DNA from: Zygnema cylindricum | Lineage: Eukaryota > Streptophyta > Zygnematophyceae > Zygnematales > Zygnemataceae | NCBI GenBank assembly: GCA_037447655.1 | Contig: JBBHKE010002498.1 | Location: forward strand, 1-36,429 | DNA length: 36,429 nucleotides | Reading direction: 5' to 3' | In this document: one piece after another, positions 22,468 through 33,523 of the stretch | How positions within the stretch are numbered: position 1 is the first letter of the stretch | Layout: every line of letters begins with the position of its first letter | Notes under the pieces: generated by a model | Databases searched by the model: none | Told to the model about the DNA's origin: nothing | Seen by the model: the letters and a program-made list of their open reading frames with translations, nothing else | Position numbers and translations under genes: made by a program

Positions 22468-22620
22468 GTGCGATGGAAAAACCATCAAAGTACAAAGGGG
22501 GTAAAAGAAGGAATAGAACATTTAAAGACTACAAGAGCCAACAATTATTAAAACAAAACAAAACAAACAAATGAGGAAACCAAAGGAAATTGGGCTAATT
22601 GACAAGACTAAACAAAATAC
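22468..22620. repeat. dispersed repeat, GATGG...CCATC family, copy 3
   Basis: GCGATGGAAAAACCATC, TACAAAGGGGGTAAAAG, GACTACAAGAGCCAACA and AACAAATGAGGAAACCAAAG match copy 1 almost word for word. Confidence 0.7.
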
Positions 22621-23161
22621 CAAAGATGACTAGACAAAAAAGAAAAACCCACTCTATATGATGCCCAATAACCCTAACAAACTAAATTCCACACCTCCGA
22701 AGATCATGGATGTGGACTAGATCTTGTGGAGGAAGGTCTGGGAGGCCTCGCCTGTCATCCGCCACCGTGCTTCGACGGAGAAGGGTAGCAAGACTAGGTT
22801 AAGGCTACATGAGAGATTACCTGAAGTCGATTAATTTAGGTTGTCAATCCTGAATTTATTGATGGCTTTTCATCATAGAGGTTTCATTCGTAGTATGCGC
22901 ACGGTAAAAAACTTTGAAAAAGAATGCATATGCGCATTATTCAAAATTTCATATTTTTTAAAATGCGTTGACCAGCTTTGACTTATTATATAATAAAAAT
23001 ACGAAAACTCAAAAAAAAAAATAGAATTAAAATACAATACGACATTTTAATCTATTAAAGTATTAATCGATATTTCTATGCTCCAAACTTTACCAGTGTC
23101 GTCGGTGCCTCATCAGCAACCAGCGACCACACTTCTTGGTCGTTGAAATAGTGAACCAGAG

Positions 23162-23400
23162 GTCAGCGACTAGGCTGCCTCGTCGCTGGTCAGCAGTCAG
23201 CGACTAGGCTGCCTCGTCGCTGGTCAGCAGTCAGCGAGTAGGCTGCCTCGTCGCTGGTCAGCAATCAGCGACTAGGCTGCCTCTTCGCTGGTCAGCTGTC
23301 AACGACTAGGCTGCCTCGTCGCTGGTCAGCAATCAGCGACTAGGCTGCCTCTTCGCTGGTCAGCAATCTGCGACTAGTCTGCCTCGTTGCTAGTTCAGCA
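23162..23400. repeat. 34-bp subterminal tandem array in the hAT element
   Basis: Seven units begin GTCAGCGACTAGGCTGCCTC and end CGCTGGTCAGCA. They have few differences (GTC/ATC start, CGTC/CTTC inside); the last is diverged and one base longer. Unit borders form a near palindrome, GCTGGTCAGCAGTCAGC. hAT transposases bind repeated subterminal motifs, so these may be binding sites. Confidence 0.9.
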
Positions 23401-23625
23401 TTACATCATGGCTCCATTACAACATGCTCACATATAATATTTTAAAATCGACAATTGAAGCAAAAAATGGCCATGTTACAAGATTTTAACATTGAAAAAA
23501 TAAAAAATTATAATTGAAGCAAAAATAACAGTTTTTGTATTCATGTGAGTGAAATGGCATAGTTTACACATAAAAACTTGGTCAAGTCATTAAAGACCGT
23601 GAATGGAGCTACAACATTAACCTCT

Positions 23626-25188
23626 CTACTCTAAATCTAACTCATCCATATTTTGGTCTGACTCCTCTTCAACTACACCCCCTTCCTCTCCCTCTACCCC
23701 CCCTTCCTCTTCCTCCCATGCTATCATAGCCTCCTCAGAGCTAACATCCCTGGTTTGGTGTGCTAACCTTAGATTGCTAAATACCCAAACCAGGTCATTG
23801 GCCCCCTTAGGCGTCAGTCTGTTCCGTTTTTTAGAGTGAATATGGTCATAGGTTGACCAATTCCTCTCACATGAGTTGGCAACCGAGCATTATACCTTCC
23901 CCACATTTGGGGCCCCTTTGTCACACTCCCTCATCAATCGTACCACAGGCTCTGAAACTGTCACAGCTTCTTTCACTCTTATCCAAAATCCCGGGCTCAA
24001 AATGTGGCCTTTGATCTTAGTCCCCTCAACCTTGTATGCAGGCTTACCCATCCACTGCCTATAGTTATCATCAAACATTAAACGCTCGAGGCTATCCTTC
24101 ACCTCTAAAAACCTTTGGAGCACGATAAAGTTTGTCGCGAACCGAGTCTCTCCAGGTTTCAAAAGTCGGAGTGTCGAGATTTTGTTAAAGATGGATACAC
24201 TCATATTGTGGTTTGTGATAAATCTCAACACCTCCTTTGCCTCTTTGACGGGTGTCGAGATAAATGACAACTTACCCCAATCCTCCAACAACGGGTCCAA
24301 AATATGGGCAGAACATGGCGTCCATGTCAGAGAAGGGTACTTGCTCATGAGCAAAGAGGCTGCCGCTTTGTTAACAGGAGCAACTAACACAATTTGGACC
24401 ACATGCTCCACCCCTACCGCAAGAACTCCTTTCTCCAACACCTTACGAACATATTCGGCATCTTTACATTGCCCACTGGTGTTTTCCGCCATAAGAAACA
24501 TGTCCCCCTTTGGGGTGACAGCTAGAATGTTCAGGAGAGGCGTTTGGTCAACAGCTGTCCAACCATCTGATGTGACAGTGGCACCAGTGACTTTCATTGT
24601 CTCCATGTAACTCTGCAAATCGTTAGTTATCGTCGCCTTAGTCACAGTGAATAGACGAGTTCTCATGGCATCTCGGTGGGGTAACTTATAACACTCCCCT
24701 ATCTCCCCGGTCAGCGTCACTGCAGCCTTGAAATAGTGGTCTTTTAATAAACTAAATGGCAAGCCATTGGCAAAGAATGCCTTGGCCCATGCTTCATCTA
24801 CCTCCTTCATATTTTGCTTATTGAAAGCATCTCGGATTTTCGTCTGCACCCCTTTCACCTTGTTGCTCTGGCTAGACTCGACAAGATGGCTAGACGCGAT
24901 AGCACTTCCAGTAAGTCTCTCCAGAACGGATATTGTACGCTTTTGAGAGTCGTGAGAAGCCTTGTCTATTTCCATTACACTTAACTATGCTTTCACATCA
25001 TCCGGACATAATTTGCATGGCCTGATTCCTGCATTCTTCACGTTTCCTAGTAGGTGGTTCCTAATCCTGGTGGCTTGTGCATTATACTGTAATTTGCAGT
25101 ACACACAAATGCACAATTTATTGTCCCCAAGTATACCACCAGTTGGAGCTACAACATGCTCCCATTCTGTTCCTCGAATCCTTGGCAT
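23626..25188 (-). pseudogene. hAT transposase (BED finger, DUF659), inactivated
   Basis: One minus-strand frame runs from 25188 to the stop at 23626-23628 and is broken twice. The first part (25188-24985) is a BED zinc finger with CVYC and HLLG...C. It ends at a TAG, and the same frame resumes at MEIDKASHDS (24975). The second part, 361 codons to a TAA at 23890-23892, is DUF659-like: WAKAFFANGLPF, VTSDGW (Asp at about residue 137) and WTPCSAHILDPLLEDWGK. The usual TDNA-N motif with the second catalytic Asp reads LVAPVN. After the TAA the frame continues with SCERNWSTYDHIHSKKRNRL, the hAT dimerisation region. The roughly 150-200 residues normally between these parts are missing. The protein therefore cannot be active. 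Confidence 0.9.
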
Positions 25189-25659
25189 GGCTGCGTTTAT
25201 GAAAGTTCGTGGAGGCTAAAGAGAGATTTCAATGGCGGCTCTAGTGAGGCTTCAAAGGCGGCTACAATGGTGGCTTCGTGTCTTCCTGGAAGAAAGGTCA
25301 AGAAGTCGAAAAAAATGGAAATGAAGTGACATCGTTTTTTTTTTTTTTTTTTTAATTACGTACAATTCGCTTGTCCGTACAATTTAGACCCGTACTTTCT
25401 GTACGTCCGTACAAGTACAATCCGTACAGCCTGTCCGTACACGAATACTATACGAAATTTACGAAAAGTTCAAAAAACCCTAAAAAGTATGCATAATCGT
25501 AAATTTTTTAAAATTTTAACGAATGAAACCTCTATGCTTTTCATGCCAATTTTTTGACATTTGCAATTTTAAAGTGCAAACTAAATAGGCTTTTCCGCAC
25601 TAAACCTATTTTAGTACATTAATGCAAATAAGGACCGGCGCACTAAACTGCGTTTTTAA

Positions 25660-26204
25660 GGGTACGTCCCCATGTGTTAAAGTACATACTTTTCTCTGTC
25701 TTTTTGCCCTAAAATTCAGGNNNNNNNNNNCCTTTTTTTTATTTTTTTAGATCCCTCAAGAGCGCTCAAAGCATTAAGGTATCTTAGTATCTTCCTTCTT
25801 CGTACTTTCAAATACGCTTTAAAGCTGCTTTACAGCTTTAAACCTTTCATGTTCGTGACATAACATCATGCGTGCTATAATTTAACACATGCCTTGGTTA
25901 GTGCATAAAGACAGTATTTAAGGTCGCTGCACTAAGATTCTCGTGCGGTGGTTACTCCTCGTCAGTGCATCTTTGGCTGGAAATCTTAGAACTTTGAGTT
26001 CACGTACATAAGGTGCACCATTTATAGCGAAAATTTCAAAATTACGAATCCAATCCCATGCAGGGGTACATTAGCCATGAACCGTCACATGTCAAAGTTC
26101 CGATTTCATTTTCGCACATTGGGACGCTCTTCAAAGTAGTACGGCGAATCTTCACTATAGTCCAAAATACTTTATCAAAGTACCGATTACATGGGGACGT
26201 ACCC
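25660..26204. mobile_element. PIF-like MITE spanning the second assembly gap
   Basis: Starts GGGTACGTCCCCATGTG after TAA (25657-25659) and ends ACATGGGGACGTACCC before TAA (26205-26207), a perfect end pair. The 10-N gap lies at 25721-25730. The interior has no gene. Confidence 0.8.
25721..25730. other. assembly gap (10 N)
   Basis: Ten unresolved bases inside a MITE. Contigs may have been joined across a repeat, so continuity is less certain here. Confidence 0.99.
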
Positions 26205-26874
26205 TAACCTAAGCATTAAAACTTTAAAAGCGATATTTACCACGTGGAATACATGCACTTGAGTTTCAAGATTCTAAAGGTCGGTTTCTACGTGACTGCT
26301 CCTCATTGGTGGCGTGCTCTTAGAATCACGTCGCTGGAATTTATGACAGAAATACGTGATTGGTTCCGTACACAATTTAATATCGTGCGTACTACAATAC
26401 AGTGCTTGTACTTTCCAAATTTCGACATTTCGTCGAAATTTCGCATAAACTTTCATGCTTCTTCCTTCTATGATTCTATGGAATTACGAAACTCGCGAGA
26501 ACTCCCTAGATTTTTTTATTTTTTTTCCGTTTTCGACTATTGTATCATAAGAATTAGAATGTCGAAAACATTTTAAGTTGTGTTTTACGATTCTATTTCT
26601 TATTACTCCATCATTTGTGTACATAGTTCCTTGTATGCCTCTTATTCCTAAAGTTTATATTTTTTGAGATTGAAAATAAAATATCATATTACAGTGGGAA
26701 ATCGCATGTCATAATTTTTTTCACGTTTTTTATTAGATTCTGTGTAATTTCCACTCTAAATTTCAAATTGTTAGTTTTTTAGGGTTAAGAAAACCTTTTT
26801 CTTAACGTCTCCATTTTCCTTCTTCTCTAAATTTCCACTTTTCAAACCTTATTTTGAATCACAATAACATAACA
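26205..26874 (+). promoter_or_regulatory. upstream region of the DUF309 gene
   Basis: A CCACGTGG box lies at 26240-26247, 628-635 bp before the start codon. A 110-codon open frame (26244-26576) has no recognisable motif and I do not call it. The last 100 bases are pyrimidine-rich, as in a leader. Confidence 0.35.
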
Positions 26875-29800
26875 ATGACATCCATGTCATCTCCCTCTCT
26901 CTCTCCTTCTCCTATTTTTTCTCCACCATTCACATCAACCCTAAATAAACATCCTCATGCGACATTTGTCACGCGCCAATCCACATTGTTGTCTCTTTCT
27001 AGAGACCCATTTTGCAATTATTCTTCAAATGAACTTTTGACAAATAAAAAGAACCACAATGCTTCCTTCTCTAAATTCCTCAACAATTTTCAAAACCACA
27101 AAAGCAAAACCACAATTTCATCAAAAACCAATCTTCTATCCATATTTGAACCCAAATTGTCAACCAATTATTCAACTAACTTCTCAACCAACTTTACAAC
27201 CAAATTTAAAACCAAATTTGAAACTAAATTTGAAACAAAAACTTTCGCATGGAGATGGGATGATGAAGAAGTCGCCGCCGCGGAAAGCGACGGCGGTGTG
27301 ACATTTGAAGACGGCGTAAATCTTTTTAATTCCGGCGAGTACTACGAATGTCACGATGTTTTTGAGGAGCTTTGGAACCGAGCGAGAGAGCCCCAGAGAG
27401 GAATCCTTCATGGGATATTGCAATGTGCAGTGGGAATGTATCATCTTTCAAATCAGGTAAAGAAACACGTTCTCTCCCTCTCTCTCGCTGTGTCTCTCTC
27501 TATGCCTCTCCCTCGACTTCTCATTCTCCCTCTTCCTCTCCCTCTCCCTCTCCCTCTTCCTCTCCCTCTCCCTCTCCCAGTCCTCCATGGCATGTTGCAA
27601 TGTGCAGTGGGAAGGCATCTTCTTATGAATCAGGTTAAGACAATGCATTCTCTCTCCCTCTCCCTCTCCCTCTTCATCACCTTGTAACTTCTGCTTTTCC
27701 CTCGTCATTCTCTCTCCTCTCCTGCTAGCTCTCTCTTTCCCTCCAAGCCTGACATTCCACTTTTAACTTGTCTTTCTGCATCAGTCCATCAATTCATTTC
27801 ATTTTCTGATTCTATTTTTCTGTTTACACCCCTTTTACAGACATCATCCCCCCTTTTCTTTTTTTTCAATTTATGCACATTTTCATCATTTTTTCAGTTG
27901 CAAGAATAACAACACATTTTTTTATCGCTATAAATGATTTTTTTTTGCATGGTTTACATGTGTTTATTTTTGAAAGATAGGAAAGAATTGTTTTTCTGTG
28001 TATGATTTTTTTTTAATCTTTTTAAGTTTTGAAATGTATGTTTACTTTGGATATCATTTAGGGTTTTTAAGAAAAGCTGTTTAAACAGAAAATGCTTCCT
28101 TCTACTTATGCCTTCATAATCCTTACTAAAATATTCCAATTCTCTCTCTCTCTCCCCATTTTTCTTCTTTTTTTAAAGTTTGATAGAGTTACTAAATTTT
28201 CTCTCTATCCCCCCCCTCCCCATCTTTTTTTTTGTTTTTCAAGTTTGACATGTTTACTATTTCTAGGATTTCATCAATTGGACCAATCTATATTTAAACA
28301 ATTATTCTTGCCCTATTAATATAGGATTTATCCAAATAGTATGCAGTTTCTTTTTCCTTTTTCCCCTTTTTTCTTTTCCTCTTTTTCATATCCTCCTTTT
28401 TCTTATCCTCTTTTTTTTATCCTTTCTTTTCTTCTTCTTTGACTCAAGTTTTCTTTTCCATTTTCTCTTCTTTTCATCTTACTCCATTTCTTTTATTTCC
28501 TGGTTTTTCTTTTTCTTTTTTTCCTCCTTTCTCTTCTTCGTTTGACTCCTTTCTTTCACTCTTCCCCTTTTTCTCCTCTTTTTACTTTCTTCTTTTCTCC
28601 CTTTCCTATGACTTAGGTTGCCGTTTCCTTTTTTTGTTCTCTCCACTTATTCTTTCGTCTTTTCTCACCTCGTCATTTTCCTTACGCCTACTTTTCCTTC
28701 TCCTCCTCTTTTCACTTTTTCTTTTGACTCTCTTCTCTTCTTCATTTTACTTAGGTTTTCATTTCCTTTTTCTCTGCCGGTTACTTCTTATTTGACTAAG
28801 CTTTCCTCTCCCTTTTCCAGTTTCTCCTCTTTTCACTTCTTCTTTCGACTCTTTTCACATCTCCGTTTTACCTCCGTTTTCTTTTCCTTATTCTCCTATG
28901 TTCCCTTTTCCTGTTTCCCCTCTTTTCGACTCTTTTCTCTTCTTTCTCCTCTTCTCACTTTTCGTTGTACTTGGGTTATTTCCAATTTTCTCCTCTTTCC
29001 ACTTCTTCTTTCAACTTTTCATTTGACTAACGTTATTTTCCCCTCTTCCTCCTCTTTTCACTTTTTCATTTTACGTGGCTTCTCTTTTCCTTCTTCTCCT
29101 GTGTTTTCTTTTTCTTTTTCTCCACCTTTCCCTTCTCATTTCACTTGAATTCCCTTTTTGTCTTTCCCCAAATTTCACTTCGTCCTTTGACTCTTTGCAC
29201 TTTATCATTTGATTTAGCTTTTCTTCTTCTCCTATGATTCCTGTCCTTCTTTTACACCTTTCACTTTTAGTTTGACTTAAATTTCTTTTTCCTTTTTCTC
29301 ACGGTTACTTTTTTCCTTCTACTCTCTATGTTTTGTGTTATCTTTTCTCCGCCGTTCTCTTGTTCTTTGACTTTTCCTTCCCCTTTTCCTTTTTCTCCTC
29401 TTGTCACTTCCTTTCACTCCCCGAAGGTTTGTAGAATTGCCGAAGCATGACGTATTCTTTTCCTTTTACTCACGTCTTCTTTTCCTTTTACTTACGCTTC
29501 CTTGTCCTTGTACTCACATCTTCTTTTCCTTTTACTTACGTTTCCTTTTCCTTTTACTCACATCTTCTTTTCCTTTATTCGACCTTTTCTTTTCCTTTTA
29601 CTCACGTTTTCTTTTCCTTTTTTCCCTTCGTCTCCTTTTCCTTCCTCTCCTCTTTTTTTCTTCAGAACCATCGAGGCGCCATGGTGGAGTTTGGAGAAGG
29701 AGTGAGCAAATTACGGCGCCTCCGATTGGTCGACGGTCCTCTGCATGAATTTGAGCGGTCAGCCTCTGAGCTGTTGGAGTTTATCTACAGCACTCAATTG

Positions 29801-30332
29801 GAGCACGCAGCATGTAAGAACGGAGAAGGATAGAGAGGGAGAGAGAGAGAGAGGGAGGGAGGGAGTGAGAGAGATGTTGTGGCCATGGACGGCTCGGACT
29901 AATCCTATCCACTTTCCCTCCCTCCCCTTCCCTTCCCTCCCCTCCCCGACCCTCCCTCCCCTCCCCTCCCTCCCTTTCTTTTTCTTGGCTTTGATGACAT
30001 TGTGTGTGGCCATGGACGTCTTAGAGACATCTTATCAACTTTCCCTCTCTCGCCTTCCCCTTCCCTCCCCTTCCCTCCCTCCCTTTTCTTTTCTAGGTTC
30101 CGATGACATGTGTGTGGCCATGGACGGTTCGGAGCAATCCTATCAACTTCTCGGAAATTTTGGTGCCGGTCAACCTTTGTACCGCTTTGAAAAAGACGAA
30201 AAAGGACTTCTCCACGTTCACTTTTGTCCCCAAAGAGGAGATAACGATTTTAGCGATGATTTTCCCCAAATCGAAACACCTCGAGCTCTTGTACCTGTGT
30301 TACGAGCTTCCGAGGGAGATCTTTTACATTAA
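26875..30332 (+). CDS. plant DUF309 protein, probably plastid-targeted, 3 exons
   Basis: Exons are 26875-27456, 29666-29813 and 30097-30332, giving 321 residues. The first in-frame ATG opens MTSMSSPSLSPSPIF, and the N-terminal 100 or so residues are rich in Ser, Thr and Asn with few acidic residues, like a plastid transit peptide. The DUF309 core follows: FEDGVNLFNSGEYYECHDVF, EELWNR, GILQCAVGMYHLSNQ, then NHRGAMVEFGEGVSKLRRLR across the phase-0 junction. Exon 2 ends in a split Cys codon (T|GT), and exon 3 reads SDDMCVAMDGSEQSYQLLGN, GAGQPLY, HVHFCPQRG. This matches the plant form, whose role is unknown to me. Donors CAG|GTAAAG and CAT|GTAAGA; acceptors TTCAG|AA and TCTAG|GT. Introns are 2209 and 283 bp. 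An acidic low-complexity segment with TKFKTKFETKFETK precedes the core. Confidence 0.9.
27470..29640. repeat. pyrimidine-rich repeats filling DUF309 intron 1
   Basis: CTCTCCCTC arrays (27470-27670) are followed by AT-rich DNA. From about 28340 to 29640 there is a degenerate minisatellite of TTTTCCTTTTTCTCCTCTTT and CTTCTTTGACTC phrases. A crisper sub-array, CTTTTCCTTTTACTCACG, runs from about 29455 to 29620. Long plus-strand open frames here are low-complexity artefacts. Confidence 0.8.
27585..27650 (+). repeat. echo of the 3' edge of DUF309 exon 1
   Basis: GTTGCAATGTGCAGTGGGAA...ATGAATCAG|GTTAAG repeats the real exon end ATTGCAATGTGCAGTGGGAA...TCAAATCAG|GTAAAG. The donor positions are 177 bp apart. 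Both copies are followed by a CTCTCCCTC array. Confidence 0.9.
29870..30050 (+). repeat. two echoes of the 5' edge of DUF309 exon 3
   Basis: TGGCCATGGACG lies at 29880, 30007 and, in the real exon, 30115. The first unit continues GCTCGGACTAATCCTATCCA. The second has GATGACATTGTGTG before it and TATCAACTT after it. The real exon reads GATGACATGTGTGTGGCCAT...TATCAACTT. Pyrimidine arrays separate the units. Confidence 0.85.
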
Positions 30333-30508
30333 TACTTTTTTTGTTTTTTTTAACAATCGTACTTTTTTTTCTGTTTTCTTTGGTAGTTTATTTTCTCGGT
30401 GTTGAGTTATGGTGTAGGATTTTAGAGTTTTTTAGAGTTTTTTTGAGGTTTTTGAGGGTTTTTGAGGGTTTTTTTAAAGAAAGGATGGAGTTGTTTTCAT
30501 TCAGTGCA

Positions 30509-30582
<74 letters not shown>

Positions 30583-31500
30583 GTTTTTTTTTTTTTTTTT
30601 GTTTTTTTTTTTTTTTTTTTTTTTTTCGGTGTGCATTTCAAATTGGGGAAGTGGGAGATGTTGGGCTTTTTTTCATTTAGTATATATAGAGATGATAATT
30701 GAGTTTTTACCTCTTATTTGGTAATGTTTGTTTTTTTTTTTTAAGTTTTTTTAGTAGTTGTTGTAAATGGAAGAGATTAGGATGTGGGAAAATGTAGTTT
30801 GGTTTTTTTTTTAGGTTGGGTATATTTAGACTAGATTTAGGAATTTGGAGAAATTGCAAATTTCAGTGTAGGAAAAATTATTAGTTTCGAAAGGTAACAA
30901 AAAAAATATTTTTATTTGTTACCTTTTATGAAAAGTATTCATGTAAATAAAAAGGAAAAAATGGAAATATTGAAAGAATTTGTTGTAAGTATATTTGTTT
31001 AATCTTGATTATTATTTCAAATTTGAGACAGAAGTCACGAATGTTATGATACGGATTGTATATTATTTGACACCCAATAATGGTAAAAATTATAATGTAT
31101 ATTATTTCTATTACTGTTACGATTGATATACGGTATATAAATTGTCTATACTATTTCACATCCAAAAACGGTAATAATAACGAGTATTATTTCTGCTACT
31201 TTTACGGTTGATATACAGTATTTTATGTTTTCTGCTAAATTTATGTATCTGCTATTGCATATATCAGTTTACATTGGAGTGACAATGCTGTATAAAGACA
31301 AAAACACTAAAAAAAGTATTATCTTCTACAGTAATAATGGTACATTACATCATGTATCATTGTTAGGGTCAATGAAACTATATGGTGGTCCTATATTTTA
31401 CCCCTCGAACCTAAAATAGTATAAATGACATAAAATGTATATTTTTATTTTTAAGGTTTGTTTATTTGAACGGTTTGATTTTGTTACAATTGATAACGCT
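30333..31500. other. DUF309 downstream region with 100+ bp poly-T
   Basis: TTTTTGAGGG repeats (30430-30475) precede a T tract interrupted by single G or C residues at 30511-30626. Further AT-rich DNA follows with two short similar units at about 31040-31130 and 31145-31220 (TATACGGTATATAAATTG versus TATACAGTATTTTATG). No gene is recognised. Confidence 0.7.
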
Positions 31501-33267
31501 AATGTAAACCCTATGGTAATATGCTCCACACTATTCACGATACGCGGTGTTGTTTCCTAGTTCAATGTATCTCTATATTCTTAGAAAAAAATGTTTTTGA
31601 AATACTCACATTTGTAGTGCAACAAATGCTCTTTTATATATAAAAGAAAGAAAAGTTCTTGTTCTTGTTGTTTATGTTGTTATTTCTTAAATAAAAATTT
31701 ATTTTATAACACATTAAACTATAAAGTTATGCCGAGCCTGTGTCTCCATTGCCCAAAAAAATGCAAAAAAAAAAAATACAAAAAAAAATAATAATAATAA
31801 TAAAATCAAAAAAATGCATTTCTTTAGAGGTTATCCTGCTAGGGTGCTGCCAGCGAAGCTTCTAGGAAGGTGGTGCCGCCAGCCAGGGAATTCCTACATC
31901 CACGGCTTTCAGGAAGACCTAGGGATTATAATTCCCCTCTTCCCCCCCCTCTTCCCCCCCCTCTTCCCCCCCCTCTTCCCCCTCTCCCTCTCCCCCCTCT
32001 CCCCTCTCTCTCCCCCCTCAGCCTGGGGAAAAAAAGATTTTTTTCTTAATGAAGTCTTAACTTAATTTTTCACGTGTCTACATATGAAATACATACGTGT
32101 TACATCCGTACAATAGTCAGCCTAAATTGTCGTTTACTGCCATTTTTAAGTTTATAAGGCAGGATAAATTAAAAAGCACGATGGTAACCCATCTGAGTCC
32201 AGGGTACAAAAGGGGTGGCATGGCCAAAACTGAAAAACTACAATATAAAACAAATAGAGCGATGGGAACAAAAAGAAAAGAAAAGAAATGAAACAATCAA
32301 CAAGAAACTGTAGTCGTACAAGATATAGAATTGCAATAAGGCACAAAATAAAGTCATTGTATCGTATCGAATGACATTATGAAAGCAATTATTGGACAAG
32401 ATACTCTATCAAATCTTGGGACAACTCAATACGATACAGCAAAAAAATCGTATCACAATATCGTGATTTTATAATATTGTAATATTATGTTATTGTATAT
32501 CATAATATTAGTATATCTTTTAATATCGTGTAGGAGTTCAATACACTTCACAACATTACCAGATAACAACCAACTAACAAAAAAAAAGGCGAAAGAAACC
32601 CAAAAAAAGGACAAACAAACACTGTTTCAAAAATTTCTTCACAAATAACTCAAGCAGATTAAACAATGATTTCCTTTTTTAGCTTTTCATAATCCTTTTC
32701 GTGGAACAAAGTAATATCTTTCTATCTGTTTTAAAGATCTGTTTTAAAAGAACCCCTTGGAGGCCCATTTTAAATCTACATCTTCCAATTCCCATAAACA
32801 ATTTTTGATTTCATCGAGTCCTCGGAAACTCATAATTGTACCCCATTTCAGGGCACAAAAATCCTCAAACACTTCGATTCCAGAAAATCCCTAATAATGT
32901 GAGAATCCCAAAAATCCCCAAACCTTGACCTTGACCTCGACAAACCCTAAAAAAAAAAAAAATGTCAAATTCTTCCTTTTCCAATAAAACATGCTCTTAA
33001 ATTCAATATCTGAGCATTTCCCTTCCCTCCACCACATTCAACTATTTGCGCAAAAGTTTTCAGGTTTTTTTTTCGCTTTTTTCAGATTGAAACTTGTAAA
33101 AACCTCCAAAAAGGTGACATGACGTGACAGGACAACCACAAGAAGTGACCGAAAAAAAACTGCAAAAGCGGAAATTCCTCTTTTTCAAAAGCGAAAAACT
33201 GCAGAATAAGAACAAAATTAGGGCGAACTGGGCACATCCCTAATACTGCCAAAATACTTATTTGTCT
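31501..33267. other. gene-free spacer with simple repeats
   Basis: ACTATTCACGATACGCGGTGT (31537-31557) looks like a lone end of the TACACCGTG family. A CCCCCTCTTCCC array lies at 31930-32015. No coding sequence is credible. The last part, to 33267, probably holds the NDUFA5 3' untranslated region. Confidence 0.45.
32178..32300. repeat. dispersed repeat, GATGG...CCATC family, copy 4 (diverged)
   Basis: GCACGATGGTAACCCATC, GGGTACAAAAGGGGTGGCAT and AAACTGAAAAACTACAA follow the family order with more substitutions. Confidence 0.5.
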
Positions 33268-33492
33268 TTATGTGCGATGTGTAGGTACATGAGCCGGTAC
33301 CGGATCTTCCTTAACTTCAAAGTCCACAGTATATCCCTCCGGAACCTCCCATGGTTTCCATTCTGTCGAAAAAGAAAAACCGATTTAAAAACTTCAAATC
33401 GACAATGTTTTGTACAATGTTTCATAAGAAACAACAAAGGCTTTTGAAAATCAAGAGAAAGAGAGAGGAGAGGAGAGAGGGAGAGAGGAGAG

Positions 33493-33523
<31 letters not shown>

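Larger units (their letters stand above)
22874..25536 (-). mobile_element. complete-ended hAT DNA transposon, 2663 bp
   Basis: The termini are perfect 17-bp inverted repeats CATAGAGGTTTCATTCG, and the insertion is flanked by identical 8-bp direct repeats CTTTTCAT at 22866-22873 and 25537-25544. Eight-base duplications are the signature of hAT transposition. Inside are a broken minus-strand transposase (23626-25188) and a 34-bp tandem array near the transposase 3' side. Confidence 0.95.

Noticed and set aside
23162-23400. CRISPR-like array of regular repeats
   Set aside because: Units are contiguous without unique spacers and lie inside a eukaryotic hAT transposon.
24182-24610. 142-codon plus-strand frame
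   Set aside because: It is the antisense shadow of the hAT transposase.
28439-29833. Long Ser/Phe/Leu frames on the plus strand
   Set aside because: They are low-complexity translations of the DUF309 intron 1; only the last 148 bases (29666-29813) are a real exon.
30388-30724. Poly-Lys and poly-Phe frames
   Set aside because: They come from the long T tract.
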